From NCBI GenBank assembly GCA_963802905.1, contig CAWDKH010000017.1, forward strand, positions 186,001 through 250,000: 64,000 bases of DNA. The letters run 5' to 3'. A program made the translations under genes and the position numbers. Positions 42,082 to 50,399 of this stretch are shown here, piece by piece. The notes beneath the pieces are model-generated. The model was not told where the DNA came from and searched no databases. It was given only the letters and a program-made list of their open reading frames with translations. Numbering within the stretch: position 1 is the stretch's first letter; the number at the start of each line of letters is the position of its first letter. The stretch is from DASQFQ01 sp963802905 (GTDB lineage Bacteria; Actinomycetota; Thermoleophilia; Solirubrobacterales; Solirubrobacteraceae).

Positions 42082-44257
42082 CTGACGAGATGTCGGCGTC
42101 CGGCACGTAGCGCGTCCGCACGATCTTGCGCGCCAGCGCGCTCGTGCGAGCCCAGCGGATGAAGCGTGCCGCCGCGCCGCGCGGCGCCCCGCGGGTCACG
42201 AACGCGATCTCGCTCCCACCCGGGTAGGTCCCGGCCGCGATCGAGGCCCGCGAGCAGGGCACGCCCTCGTAAGGGACGACGTGTAGCCCGCGCGTGAACG
42301 CGAAGTCGACGTACCCCCACGCGTTCGGCGTCGCCAGCACGTAGGAGCGCACCTGCTGGGGCGTACTGAACGTCTGCGGGCGGTACGCGAGCGGCGTCGC
42401 GAGGTCGACGAAGGTCGAGACGAACACCGAGCGCTGCCCCGTCGTGGGCCCCGGCGCGGCCGGGGCGATCGGACCGGTGATGGGCGCGCCCGCGACGTGC
42501 TCCCACACCGTGACGCGGCCGCTGACGAGGTCCTGGATCTGCGCGCGGTTGAGTGACGGGATCGGGTTGGCGCGGTTGGTGACCAGGCAGACGCCGCTCG
42601 CGGCGAGCCGGCGGCGCACCAGCCCGGCGGGATCGTCGGCAGACCGGGGCCGGATCGTGAGGCCGATGTCGACGATGCCGCGCGCCGCGTCGCTCAGACC
42701 GGCCGCACTGCCGCCGCCGGTGAGCGTGAAGCGCGGCGGATGGCGGACCGCCCGCCGGTAGTAGAACGCGAGGTCGGCCACGAGCGGGAGCGCGACGTTG
42801 GAGCCGCTGAGCGAGATCTGGCGGCGCGGCCTGGCGGCGGCGGAGGCGGGCGCGGGGCGGCGCGCCATGGCGGCGCCGGCCGACGTGCGAAGCCCTTCGC
42901 CGCCGCCCACGCGGCGCTTGCCCTTCGCGACCTTGCGCACGCGCGCCGACGCCGTCGCCAGCCTCTTCCCCGCGCGGTTGAGCGCCACGACCTTCACGCG
43001 CTTCGCCATCTTGCCGCTCCGCTTCGCGCGGACGTCGAACGGCGTCCCTCGCGGCCGCAGGTCTCCCAGCCGGCGGCGGCCGGCGGTGACGCGGTAACGG
43101 GCGACGGCTCCCGTCGCCCCGCTGACGGCGGCCTGGACGACGTAGGTGACGCTGCGCCCGCGCTTCGCGCCCGTGGCGCGCAACACGCGCAGCGCCGGGC
43201 GCTGCCCGACGTCGTAGCTCGTGGCCCCCGATACCGCCGACACGGCGCCCAGCGCGTCGACGTAGCCGGAGCCGACGGCCAGCGGCGCGCGGGTTGCGTT
43301 CTGGACGAGCTGCGCGCGCAGGTCGGCTGCCGAGAGGTCGCTGCGCACCGCCGCCATCAGCGCCGCCACGCCGCTCACCTGCGGCGCGGACATCGACGTG
43401 CCGCTCTTCATCCCCCAGCCGCCGTCGGCGGTCGAAGACAGGATGTCCGTGCCCGGCGCGGCGAGCGCGATCGTGCGCTTGCCGTAGTTCGAGTAGTCGC
43501 CGAGCTCGCGACCAACCGCCGGCGAGGTGCCCGCCACCGCGACCAGGTTCGGTGCGGCGATCGACGCCGGGTAGTTGGGCTTGCGGTCGACGTCGAGGCC
43601 GTCGTTGCCCGCCGAGGTGACGATGAGGACGTTGGCGGCCGCTGCCGTGGCCACCGCGGCGCGCAACCCGGGGTCGTCCTTCGGCCCGCTGAGGCTGAGA
43701 TTGATCACGCGCGCCCCGTTCGCGGCGGCGTAGCGGATCGCCTCGGAGACGCCGTTCGTCGTCCCCGCCCCGTTCTTGTCGAGCACCTTCAGGATCATCA
43801 GCCGCGCCCGCGGCGCGACCCCGACCACGCCGCGGCCGTTCTGCGCCGCGGCGATGATCCCCGCGACGTGGGTGCCATGGCCCCAGCCGTCGCTCAGGTC
43901 GTTGCCGACGCGCGAGGTGGAGAAGTCGACGCCATGGACGTCGTCGACGTAGCCGTTGCGGTCGTCGTCGACGTGGTTGTCGGGCACCTCGTCGAAGTTG
44001 GTCCAGATGTTCGGCGCGAGGTCGACGTGGTCGAGCTTCGCGCCGGAGTCGATCACGGCGACCACGACGCCCGCGCCGCGCGAGATCTCCCACGCGGGCG
44101 GGAGGTGGAGCACGGCGTCGGGCGACATAGCCCACTGCTCGTCGCTGCGCGCGTCCCCGGCCGCGCCGGCCACGGCAGGCATCGCGAAGCCGACGGCGGC
44201 GGTGGCGAGAAACACGGTCGCGCAGCGGTGCAGAAAGGCGGAACTTCTCGTCGGCAT
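42053..44257 (-). CDS. Secreted subtilisin-like protease fused to a PstS-like binding domain
   Basis: The 734-residue protein starts ATG 44257 with a signal peptide (RCATVFLATAAVGFAMPAVA). S8 triad: Asp 70 in VVAVIDSGAKLDH, His 127 in GWGHGTHVAGII, Ser 288 in KSGTSMSAPQVSG, with Asn 218 in TSAGNDG. Residues 345-475 form a linker with a beta-sandwich and Arg/Lys/Ala-rich stretch. Residues 481-734 resemble phosphate-binding PstS: ISLSGSNVALPLVADLAFYY, FTLTGGGSAAGLSDAARGIV, DIGLTIRPRSADDP and VTNRANPIPSLNRAQIQDLV. The protease looks active. The last 11 residues (SAAGQGLEPR end) are read antisense through tRNA-Gln. Confidence 0.82.
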   Translation of the reverse strand: MPTRSSAFLHRCATVFLATAAVGFAMPAVAGAAGDARSDEQWAMSPDAVLHLPPAWEISRGAGVVVAVIDSGAKLDHVDLAPNIWTNFDEVPDNHVDDDRNGYVDDVHGVDFSTSRVGNDLSDGWGHGTHVAGIIAAAQNGRGVVGVAPRARLMILKVLDKNGAGTTNGVSEAIRYAAANGARVINLSLSGPKDDPGLRAAVATAAAANVLIVTSAGNDGLDVDRKPNYPASIAAPNLVAVAGTSPAVGRELGDYSNYGKRTIALAAPGTDILSSTADGGWGMKSGTSMSAPQVSGVAALMAAVRSDLSAADLRAQLVQNATRAPLAVGSGYVDALGAVSAVSGATSYDVGQRPALRVLRATGAKRGRSVTYVVQAAVSGATGAVARYRVTAGRRRLGDLRPRGTPFDVRAKRSGKMAKRVKVVALNRAGKRLATASARVRKVAKGKRRVGGGEGLRTSAGAAMARRPAPASAAARPRRQISLSGSNVALPLVADLAFYYRRAVRHPPRFTLTGGGSAAGLSDAARGIVDIGLTIRPRSADDPAGLVRRRLAASGVCLVTNRANPIPSLNRAQIQDLVSGRVTVWEHVAGAPITGPIAPAAPGPTTGQRSVFVSTFVDLATPLAYRPQTFSTPQQVRSYVLATPNAWGYVDFAFTRGLHVVPYEGVPCSRASIAAGTYPGGSEIAFVTRGAPRGAAARFIRWARTSALARKIVRTRYVPDADISSAAGQGLEPR

Positions 44258-44325
44258 GGGGGGATCCGCGGGTGTGCTCGTGAGTCTTGCACTGTCGACG
44301 TCGTGTTGGCAAGATCCCTTTAGCA

Positions 44326-45228
44326 ATGAGCTTCCGACTGCTCGTCGCGCTGCTGCTCACCCTGGTCACGGTCCTTGTCCTCCCAGGTGCCGCCTCAGGA
44401 CAGTTCAGGCTCGCCGCACCGGAGGATTGCCTGAGTAATCCGAATTGCGGTGTAGGTCTACGCCAGATCTACGGAGTTGAGATCACATCGGCGTTCGTGC
44501 CGCTGACGGTGGCCGACGCGGGGGTCACCGCGCTCGATGACGGCTTGGCCGAGGTCGCCGTGGCGTTCTCCTCCAGCCCCGCCGTCTCGCGGCCCGACGT
44601 GCTGACGCTGCGCGACGACCTCGGCATGGTCGGCGAGGACCACGTCGTGCCCGTCGTCCGGCGCGCCATGCTGCGCTCCTACGGCCGGCGGGCGCGCGAC
44701 ATCCGCCGCCGCCTCGAGGCTGCCGGGCGCGAGCTGTCGACGCTCGACCTGCGGCGGCTCAACCAGCAGCTCGAGGACGGCCGGCTCGCCGCCGCCGTCG
44801 GAGCGGAGTTCATCGACGCCAACGGCCTCGGCGGGGAGGGCCACCGCAAGCGCGGCCCGCGCATCACCATCGGCTACATGGACTTCGCCGAGAACGCGAT
44901 GCTCGCCCACCTCTACGCCGAGGCGCTCCACACCCAGGGCTACCGAGCCCGCGTGCGCGCCATCGGCGGCTTTCGGCCCGAGGCGGTCAGCGCCCTGCGC
45001 CGCGGTCGCATCGACATGTGGCCGGGCTACTCAGGCTCGCTCCGCGAGTACCTCGCGCGCGGGAGCAAGCGCAGTCTGGGCGCGCTGCTGCGCCGGATCG
45101 GCGCGCGGCCGCTGCGCGCCGCGCCGGCGGAGAACAAGAACCTGTTCGTGATGAAGCGCGACGCCGCGGCGCAGCTCGGCATCTCCAAGCTCTCCGACCT
45201 CAAGGCCCACTGGCCCGCGGCCGGCTAG
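44326..45228 (+). CDS. Glycine-betaine/osmoprotectant binding protein with halves in swapped order (OpuAC-like)
   Basis: The 300-residue protein has a signal peptide ending PGAASGQF. Residues 35-170 match the usual C-terminal half of OpuAC/ProX proteins: GVGLRQIYGVEITS, LDDGLAEVAVAFSSSP, VLTLRDDLGMVGEDHVVPVV and LNQQLEDGRLAAAVGAEFID. Residues 178-300 match the usual N-terminal half: ITIGYMDFAENAMLAHLYAE, LRRGRIDMWPGYSGSLREYL, AENKNLFVMKRDAAAQLGIS and KLSDLK at the very end. The order is thus C-half then N-half. It may bind quaternary amines outside the membrane. No ABC permease for it is nearby. Its stop overlaps the exporter gene by 4 nt. Confidence 0.8.
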   Translation: MSFRLLVALLLTLVTVLVLPGAASGQFRLAAPEDCLSNPNCGVGLRQIYGVEITSAFVPLTVADAGVTALDDGLAEVAVAFSSSPAVSRPDVLTLRDDLGMVGEDHVVPVVRRAMLRSYGRRARDIRRRLEAAGRELSTLDLRRLNQQLEDGRLAAAVGAEFIDANGLGGEGHRKRGPRITIGYMDFAENAMLAHLYAEALHTQGYRARVRAIGGFRPEAVSALRRGRIDMWPGYSGSLREYLARGSKRSLGALLRRIGARPLRAAPAENKNLFVMKRDAAAQLGISKLSDLKAHWPAAG

Positions 45229-47033
45229 GCCGCGGCCTGCTCAGCCCAGTCTCGGTAGAGCTTGAAGTAAGCGCCCTGCGCGTCGAGCAGCTCCTCGTGC
45301 GTGCCCTGCTCGACGATCCGCCCGTGGTCGAGCACGACGATGCGCCCGGCGCGCTGGATCGTCGACAGGCGGTGGGCGATCACGATCGCGGTGCGCCCGC
45401 CGAGCAGCCGCCGCAGGCCGGCTTCGATGCGGCTCTCGGTGTGGATGTCGACGTTGGACGTCGCCTCGTCGAGCACCAGGATCCGCGGATCGGCGATCAG
45501 GGCGCGAGCGAACGCGACGAGCTGGCGCTGGCCGGCGGACAGCTGCGCGCCGCGCTCGCCGACCTCGGTGTCGTAGCCGCGCTCGAGCGCCGCGACGAAC
45601 TCGTCGGCGCCGACCGCGCGCGCCGCCTGCTCGACCTCCTCGGGCGTCGCGTCCGGCCGCCCGAACGCGATGTTCTCGCCGATCGTGCCGCTGAACAGGA
45701 ACGCCTCCTGGGGCACGATCCCCATCTGCGAGCGCAGCGACGACGCGCTGACCTCGCGCAGGTCGTGGCCGTCGACGAGGATCCGCCCTGAGGTCGGGTC
45801 GTAGAAGCGCGCGACAAGCTTGGCGAGCGTCGACTTGCCGGCTCCGGTCGCGCCGACCAGCGCCACCGTCTGGCCGGGCGGCACGTGCAGCGTGATGTGG
45901 CACAGCGCGTCGCCGGTGTCCTCGCTGCCGTAGGAGAAGATGACGTCGTCGAACTCGATCTCGCCGCGCAGTGACGCCAGCTCGAGCTCGCCGTCGAGGA
46001 TGTCGGGCTCCTGGTCGAGCAGCTCGAAGATCTTGTCGAGCGCGGCCATGCCCGCCTGGTAGGTCGTGTAGAGCTGCGAGAGCTGCTGGATCGGGTCGAA
46101 GAAGTTGTTCAGCGCGGCGACGAACGCGACGAGCACGCCGATGGTCACGTCGCCCTGGATCGCCTGGATGCCGCCGTAGAGGAGGATCCCGGCGGTCACG
46201 AGCGCCGACAGCAGCTCGACGCCGGGGAAGTACGCGGCGTTGAGGTAGACCGTCGTCATGTTGGCCTTGCGGTTCTCGTCGTTGAGGTCCGCGAAGACCT
46301 GCTTGTGGCGCGGCTCCTGCGCGAACGCGCGCACGACGCGGATGCCCGACAGCGTCTCCTGCAGGTAGCCGGTGATCGCCGCGATCTTCTCGCGCGTGAT
46401 CCGGTAGGCGTCCGCGGAGATGATCCGGAACGCGAACGAGGCGATGCCCAGCACCGGGAAGATCACCAGCGTCAGCAGCGCGAGCTGGGCGTCGAGCCAG
46501 AACAGGATCGCCGCGGTGCCGAGCAGCGTCAGCGTCGAGCCGAACAGCGTCACCACGCCGTCGGAGACGAGCTGGTCGAGCGCCTGCACGTCGTTGGTGA
46601 GCCGCGAGATGATCGCGCCCGCCGAGCGGCGCGAGTAGAAGCCGACCGACAGCGTCTGCAGGTGCGCGAACAGCTGGATCCGCAGGTCCTGCAGCGCGCG
46701 CTGGCCGACCCAGCCGACGAGGTAGGTCTGCGCGTACGACGCGCCCCAGTAGACGAGCGCGCTGACCAGGAACAGGACGACGGCGAGGTTGAGCTTCCCG
46801 AGGTCCTTCGGCGTGATGCCCTCGTCGATCGCGAACTTGGCCAGCGGCGGCGGCGCCAGCGACGCCGCGGTCGCGAAGACCAGGGCGATCATGGCCAGGA
46901 TCACGCGCCCGCGGTAGGGGCGCAGCAGCTCGGCCAGGCCGCGCAGCTTGCGCCCGCGGCCGCTGGTCGCGCGCCAGCGCCGGCGCAGGTCGGCGAGCCG
47001 TTCGTGCGTCTCGGTCTGCTGGGCGCCGCTCAC
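45225..47033 (-). CDS. ABC exporter half-transporter, catalytic-site subunit
   Basis: The 602-residue protein has six TM helices (RVILAMIALVFATAASLAPP onward) then a nucleotide-binding domain with Walker A ALVGATGAGKSTLAKLVARF. The signature AQLSAGQRQLVAF has Ala in LSAGQ, Walker B is ILVLDEATSNVD with the catalytic Glu, and the switch is VIAHRLSTIQ. It should pair with the next gene as a heterodimer. Its noncanonical LSAGQ would belong to the degenerate ATP site. The GTG start overlaps the partner stop (GTGA). The substrate is unknown. Confidence 0.9.
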   Translation of the reverse strand: MSGAQQTETHERLADLRRRWRATSGRGRKLRGLAELLRPYRGRVILAMIALVFATAASLAPPPLAKFAIDEGITPKDLGKLNLAVVLFLVSALVYWGASYAQTYLVGWVGQRALQDLRIQLFAHLQTLSVGFYSRRSAGAIISRLTNDVQALDQLVSDGVVTLFGSTLTLLGTAAILFWLDAQLALLTLVIFPVLGIASFAFRIISADAYRITREKIAAITGYLQETLSGIRVVRAFAQEPRHKQVFADLNDENRKANMTTVYLNAAYFPGVELLSALVTAGILLYGGIQAIQGDVTIGVLVAFVAALNNFFDPIQQLSQLYTTYQAGMAALDKIFELLDQEPDILDGELELASLRGEIEFDDVIFSYGSEDTGDALCHITLHVPPGQTVALVGATGAGKSTLAKLVARFYDPTSGRILVDGHDLREVSASSLRSQMGIVPQEAFLFSGTIGENIAFGRPDATPEEVEQAARAVGADEFVAALERGYDTEVGERGAQLSAGQRQLVAFARALIADPRILVLDEATSNVDIHTESRIEAGLRRLLGGRTAIVIAHRLSTIQRAGRIVVLDHGRIVEQGTHEELLDAQGAYFKLYRDWAEQAAA

Positions 47034-48794
47034 AGGCCTGCCACCCGCTCGATCGGGTTGCGGTTGAGGAAGACCTGGTCGGGCAGCCCCTTCGCGGCGA
47101 TCTCGGCGTACAGCTCGCTCTGGCGCAGCAGTTCGTCGTGGGTGCCGCGCGCCGCGATCTCGCCGTCCTCGAGCACGACGATGTCGTCGGCGAGCGCGAG
47201 CGTGGACAGCCGGTGGGCGATCACGAAGGTGGTGCGGCCGCGCATCGCCTCGCGCAGCGCCTGCTTGATCGCCTGCTCGGTCGAGGCGTCGACCGAGGAG
47301 GTCGCGTCGTCGAGGATCAGGATCCGCGGGTCGATGACGAGCGCCCGCGCGATCGCGATCCGCTGGCGCTGGCCGCCCGACAGCGTGAGGCCGCGTTCGC
47401 CGACCACGGTGTCGTAGCCCTCGAGGCAGCGCCTCGATGAAGCCTGCCGCCTGGGCGCGCTCGGCGGCGCGCACGACCTCGTCACGGGTGGCGTCCGGCC
47501 GCCCGTAGGCGATGTTGTCGTGGACCGTGGCGCTGAACAGGAACGGGTCGTCGGTGACGACGCCGATCTGGCTGCGCAGCGAGTTGAGCTCGACCTCGCG
47601 CACGTCGGCGCCGTCGACCAGCACCTGGCCGCCGGTGACGTCGTAATTGCGGCCGAGCAGGGAGATGAGCGTCGACTTGCCCGCGCCGGTCGCGCCGGCC
47701 AGCGCGACGGTCGTGCCGCCGTCGACGGCGAGGTCGACGTGGCGCAGCACGGGGGAGCCGTCTTCGTAGTTGAACGAGACGTCGCGCAGCTCGACGCGGC
47801 CGTTGCCGACCGGCAACGGCGGCGCGAGCTCGGGCGAGGCGATCCGCGGCTCGCGGTCGAGGATCTGGAACAGCCGGACGCCCGACGCGGTCGCGCGCTG
47901 GCCGAACCCGAGCGCGATGCCGAGCGAGCGCATCGGCGAGATCAGCATCAGCAGGTACGTGTAGAAGGCCGCGAAGTCGCCGGCGGTCAGCGTGCCGTTG
48001 ATCACCTGGCGGCCGCCGACGATCAGGATCGCCGCGAGGCCGAGCTGGGGCAGGAAGCCGATGAAGGGCTGGTAGAAGGCGCTCAGGCGGGTCGCGAACA
48101 TCGCCTGGTCGAACACGCGGTGGACGGCACCGCGGAAGCGCTCGAGCTGGCGCGGCTCGGCCGCGAACGCCTTGACCACGCGGACGCCGGAGACGTTCTC
48201 CTCCGCCTCGGCGGTCAGCTCGGCGACCCGCTGCTGGACCTCCTGCAGCGCCGGGCGCGAGCGGCGCCCGTAGCGGAAGGCGACGGCGACCACGAACGGC
48301 ACCGGTGCGAGCGACAGCGCGGCGAGCCCCGGGTCCTTGGCGAACATCGCGATGGCCGCGAACAGGATCGTCAGCGCGCTCTGGGCGATCCAGACGAAGC
48401 CGTAGCCGAGGAAGAAGCGGATCGACTGCAGGTCGACCGTCGCGCGCGACATGAGCTGGCCGGTCTGCTGGCGGTCGAAGAAGCCGAGCTCGAGCGCCTG
48501 CAGGTGGCCGTAGAGCCCGTTGCGCAGGTCGTACTCGACGCCGAGCGAGACCTTGCCCGACACGATCCGCCGCGCGACCGAGAAGACGAGCCGCACGAGG
48601 CCGGCGACGACGAGCAGCGCGCACAGCGTCTCGAGGCCGGACTTGTTGCCCGCGTCGATCTCATCGATGACACGCCCGATCAGCCACGGGATCGCCGCGG
48701 TGCCGAGCATCGCGATGCCTGCGAGCACGATGGACCAGATGGCTCCCCGGCGGTAGGGACGAAGGAAGCCGAGGAGCCGGATAAAGGTGCGCAC
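47030..48794 (-). CDS. ABC exporter half-transporter, degenerate-site subunit (one frameshift)
   Basis: It starts GTG 48794 (VRTFIRLLGFLRPYRRGAIW) and has six TM helices, then Walker A ALAGATGAGKSTLISLLGRN, signature LTLSGGQRQRIAIA, and Walker B ILILDDATSSVD with Asp in place of the catalytic Glu. The switch is VIAHRLSTLA. The LDD versus LDE pairing with the gene at 45225 is the hallmark of heterodimeric exporters such as TM287/288. One extra base near 47420-47426 (CCTCGAG where CCCGAG is needed) splits the frame after FIEALP. The rest is intact, so a sequence error is likely. Confidence 0.87.
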
Positions 48795-48849
48795 GCAACC
48801 ACACGATACGACGGACGAGGGCGCCCTCATCTGCAACACTCGCGCACCG

Positions 48850-49146
48850 ATGTCCGACGCGATCGCTCTCCGCAACCGCTTCGCCATGGTCAAAGGTGCC
48901 TGGGATGAGCACCTGCGCGGCGTCCCCTTCCCGGCCCTCGGCGAGGGCACGGCGGAGGAGAAGATCGAGCGTCTGGAGATCGCGCTGGTCGACGAGATGC
49001 GCAACCGCGCGACACCCGAGACGGCCGAGCAGGCCGCCGACGCGATGTGGACGCTCGTGCACCACCGCGACGACGCGGATCCGGTGAAGGTCCGCGTCGT
49101 GCACCACCACGAGGAGCTCGCGCGCCTCGGCCACCGGCCGATCTAG
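48850..49146 (+). CDS. Small acidic helical protein of unknown function
   Basis: The 98-residue protein starts MSDAIALRNRFAMVKGAWDE, then HLRGVPFPALGEGTAEEKIE, RLEIALVDEMRNRATPETAE, and ends HHEELARLGHRPI. It looks all-helical and cytosolic. A longer reading from 48787 is possible but starts in the divergent promoter region. The TAG stop lies within the left arm of element E2. I do not recognise the family. Confidence 0.6.
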   Translation: MSDAIALRNRFAMVKGAWDEHLRGVPFPALGEGTAEEKIERLEIALVDEMRNRATPETAEQAADAMWTLVHHRDDADPVKVRVVHHHEELARLGHRPI

Positions 49147-49311
49147 GGTCTGCCGGAGAATAGGCGGCGCGTCCGGAACGGTCGTGGACCGAGCCGGGCG
49201 ACGCACGAATCCGAAGGGAATCCGTCTGGGATTTTCGAGGGTTCGGGTGGCGATCCGGCGACGTGTCCACGGCCGTCGACCGGGCGTGCCGACTTCTTCG
49301 GCAGACCCTAG
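49143..49311. repeat. Fold-back element E2, 169-bp imperfect palindrome filling the intergenic gap
   Basis: End arms CTAGGGTCTGCCGGAGAA (49143-49160) and its complement at 49294-49311 pair over 18 bp with one mismatch. Further in, CGGCGCGTCCGG pairs with CCGGGCGTGCCG, and ACGGTCGTGGAC with GTCCACGGCCGT, with G.U-compatible differences. An AATCC/GGATT tip closes the fold. The left CTAG holds the stop of the gene before, and the right CTAG gives the TAGACT -10 box of the gene after. Length and layout match element E1. Confidence 0.7.
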
Positions 49312-49314
49312 ACT
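49309..49314 (+). promoter_or_regulatory. Predicted -10 box TAGACT at the end of element E2
   Basis: TAGACT ends 6 nt before the ATG at 49321 and is half made by the terminal CTAG of element E2, so the element appears to supply the promoter of the next gene. Confidence 0.45.
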
Positions 49315-49320
49315 CGGCGC

Positions 49321-49494
49321 ATGGCCACCCGGCCACCCGCCGGCCTCTGCGACACCTGCGTGCACCAGCAGCTCGTGCGCACCGGGCGCGGCTCGGAGTT
49401 CTCCCTCTGCCAGCGCTCGAAGACCGAGCCGGAGTACCCGAAGTACCCGCGTGTGCCGGTGCTCGAGTGCCGCGGGCACGAGGTGGGGCGATGA
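49321..49494 (+). CDS. Small four-Cys zinc-ribbon-like protein, 57 residues
   Basis: The product starts MATRPPAGLCDTCVHQQLVR, has GSEFSLCQRSKTEPEYPKYP and ends VPVLECRGHEVGR. Four Cys in a CxxC...C...C arrangement suggest one bound zinc or an iron-sulfur site. The stop overlaps the kelch gene start (ATGA), and a -10 box lies 6 nt upstream. Similar short CxxC proteins are common in Actinobacteria, but I cannot name the family. Confidence 0.7.
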   Translation: MATRPPAGLCDTCVHQQLVRTGRGSEFSLCQRSKTEPEYPKYPRVPVLECRGHEVGR

Positions 49495-50399
49495 GCTGGG
49501 TCGCGGCGATCCTGGCCGCGATCGCGAGCTGGCAGCCGCTGTCGCCCGCCACGCTCGAGCGCACCGAGGTCGCCGCCGCGCGCGTGGGCGGCTCGATCTA
49601 CGTCATGGGCGGCTTCGAGAAGACGTCGGGGATCACCGTGGGCGTGACCGAGCGCTACGACATCCGCCGCGATCGCTGGCGCCGCGTCGCGCCGATGCCG
49701 GTCGGCCTCAACCATGCCGCGGCGGTCGCCTACAAGGGCGACGTCTACGTGGTCGGCGGCTACCGCGGGCGCAGCACGCTCGACGACGAGGTCGCCACGC
49801 TCTACCGCTACCGGCCCGCGCGCAACCGCTGGACGCGGCTGCGCTCAGCGCCGACGCGCCGGGGCGCGCTTGCCGCCGGCGTGATCGGCCACCGCCTCTA
49901 CGCGGTCGGCGGCGCCGCCAGCGGCCGCGGCGCGCTCGCCACGCTCGAGATCTACGACTTCCGCACCCGCCGCTGGTCGAGCGGCCCCGACCTGCCGCTC
50001 GCGCGCGAGCACCTCGCCGCCGCCGTGGCGGGCAAGCGCTTCTACGCGCTCGCCGGGCGCGCCGCGGGCAGCGGCAACTTCCGGCGCGTCGACCGCTACG
50101 ACCCGGCGCGCCGCCGCTGGACGCGCGTGCGCGACATGCGCAAGGCGCGCGGCGGGATCGCCGCCGCCACCGTCGGCGGCCGGATCGCGGTGTTCGGCGG
50201 CGAGGAGGGCGCGGGCACGATCCGCCCGGCCGAGCTCTACGACCCCAAGCGCGACCGCTGGCGCTCGTTGCCGGGCATGCGCACGCCGCGCCACGGCCTC
50301 GGCGGCGTCTCGAAGGGCCGCCGGATCTACGCGATCGAGGGCGGCGACCAGCCCGGGTTCCACTTCACCCGCGCCGTTGAGTATCTCGACGTTCCCTGA
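49491..50399 (+). CDS. Kelch-repeat beta-propeller protein
   Basis: The 302-residue protein has five or six kelch repeats with the double Gly and the Tyr-W pair, for example GGSIYVMGGFEKTSG, GDVYVVGGYRGRSTLDDEVA, HRLYAVGGAASGRG, KRFYALAGRAAG, GRIAVFGGEEGAG and RRIYAIEGGDQPG. Each is followed by YD...RRW-type strands. The N-terminus MSWVAAILAAIASWQPLSPA may be a weak signal or anchor. Propellers of this type bind proteins or sugars. The ATG at 49491 overlaps the small zinc-ribbon gene. Confidence 0.88.
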   Translation: MSWVAAILAAIASWQPLSPATLERTEVAAARVGGSIYVMGGFEKTSGITVGVTERYDIRRDRWRRVAPMPVGLNHAAAVAYKGDVYVVGGYRGRSTLDDEVATLYRYRPARNRWTRLRSAPTRRGALAAGVIGHRLYAVGGAASGRGALATLEIYDFRTRRWSSGPDLPLAREHLAAAVAGKRFYALAGRAAGSGNFRRVDRYDPARRRWTRVRDMRKARGGIAAATVGGRIAVFGGEEGAGTIRPAELYDPKRDRWRSLPGMRTPRHGLGGVSKGRRIYAIEGGDQPGFHFTRAVEYLDVP

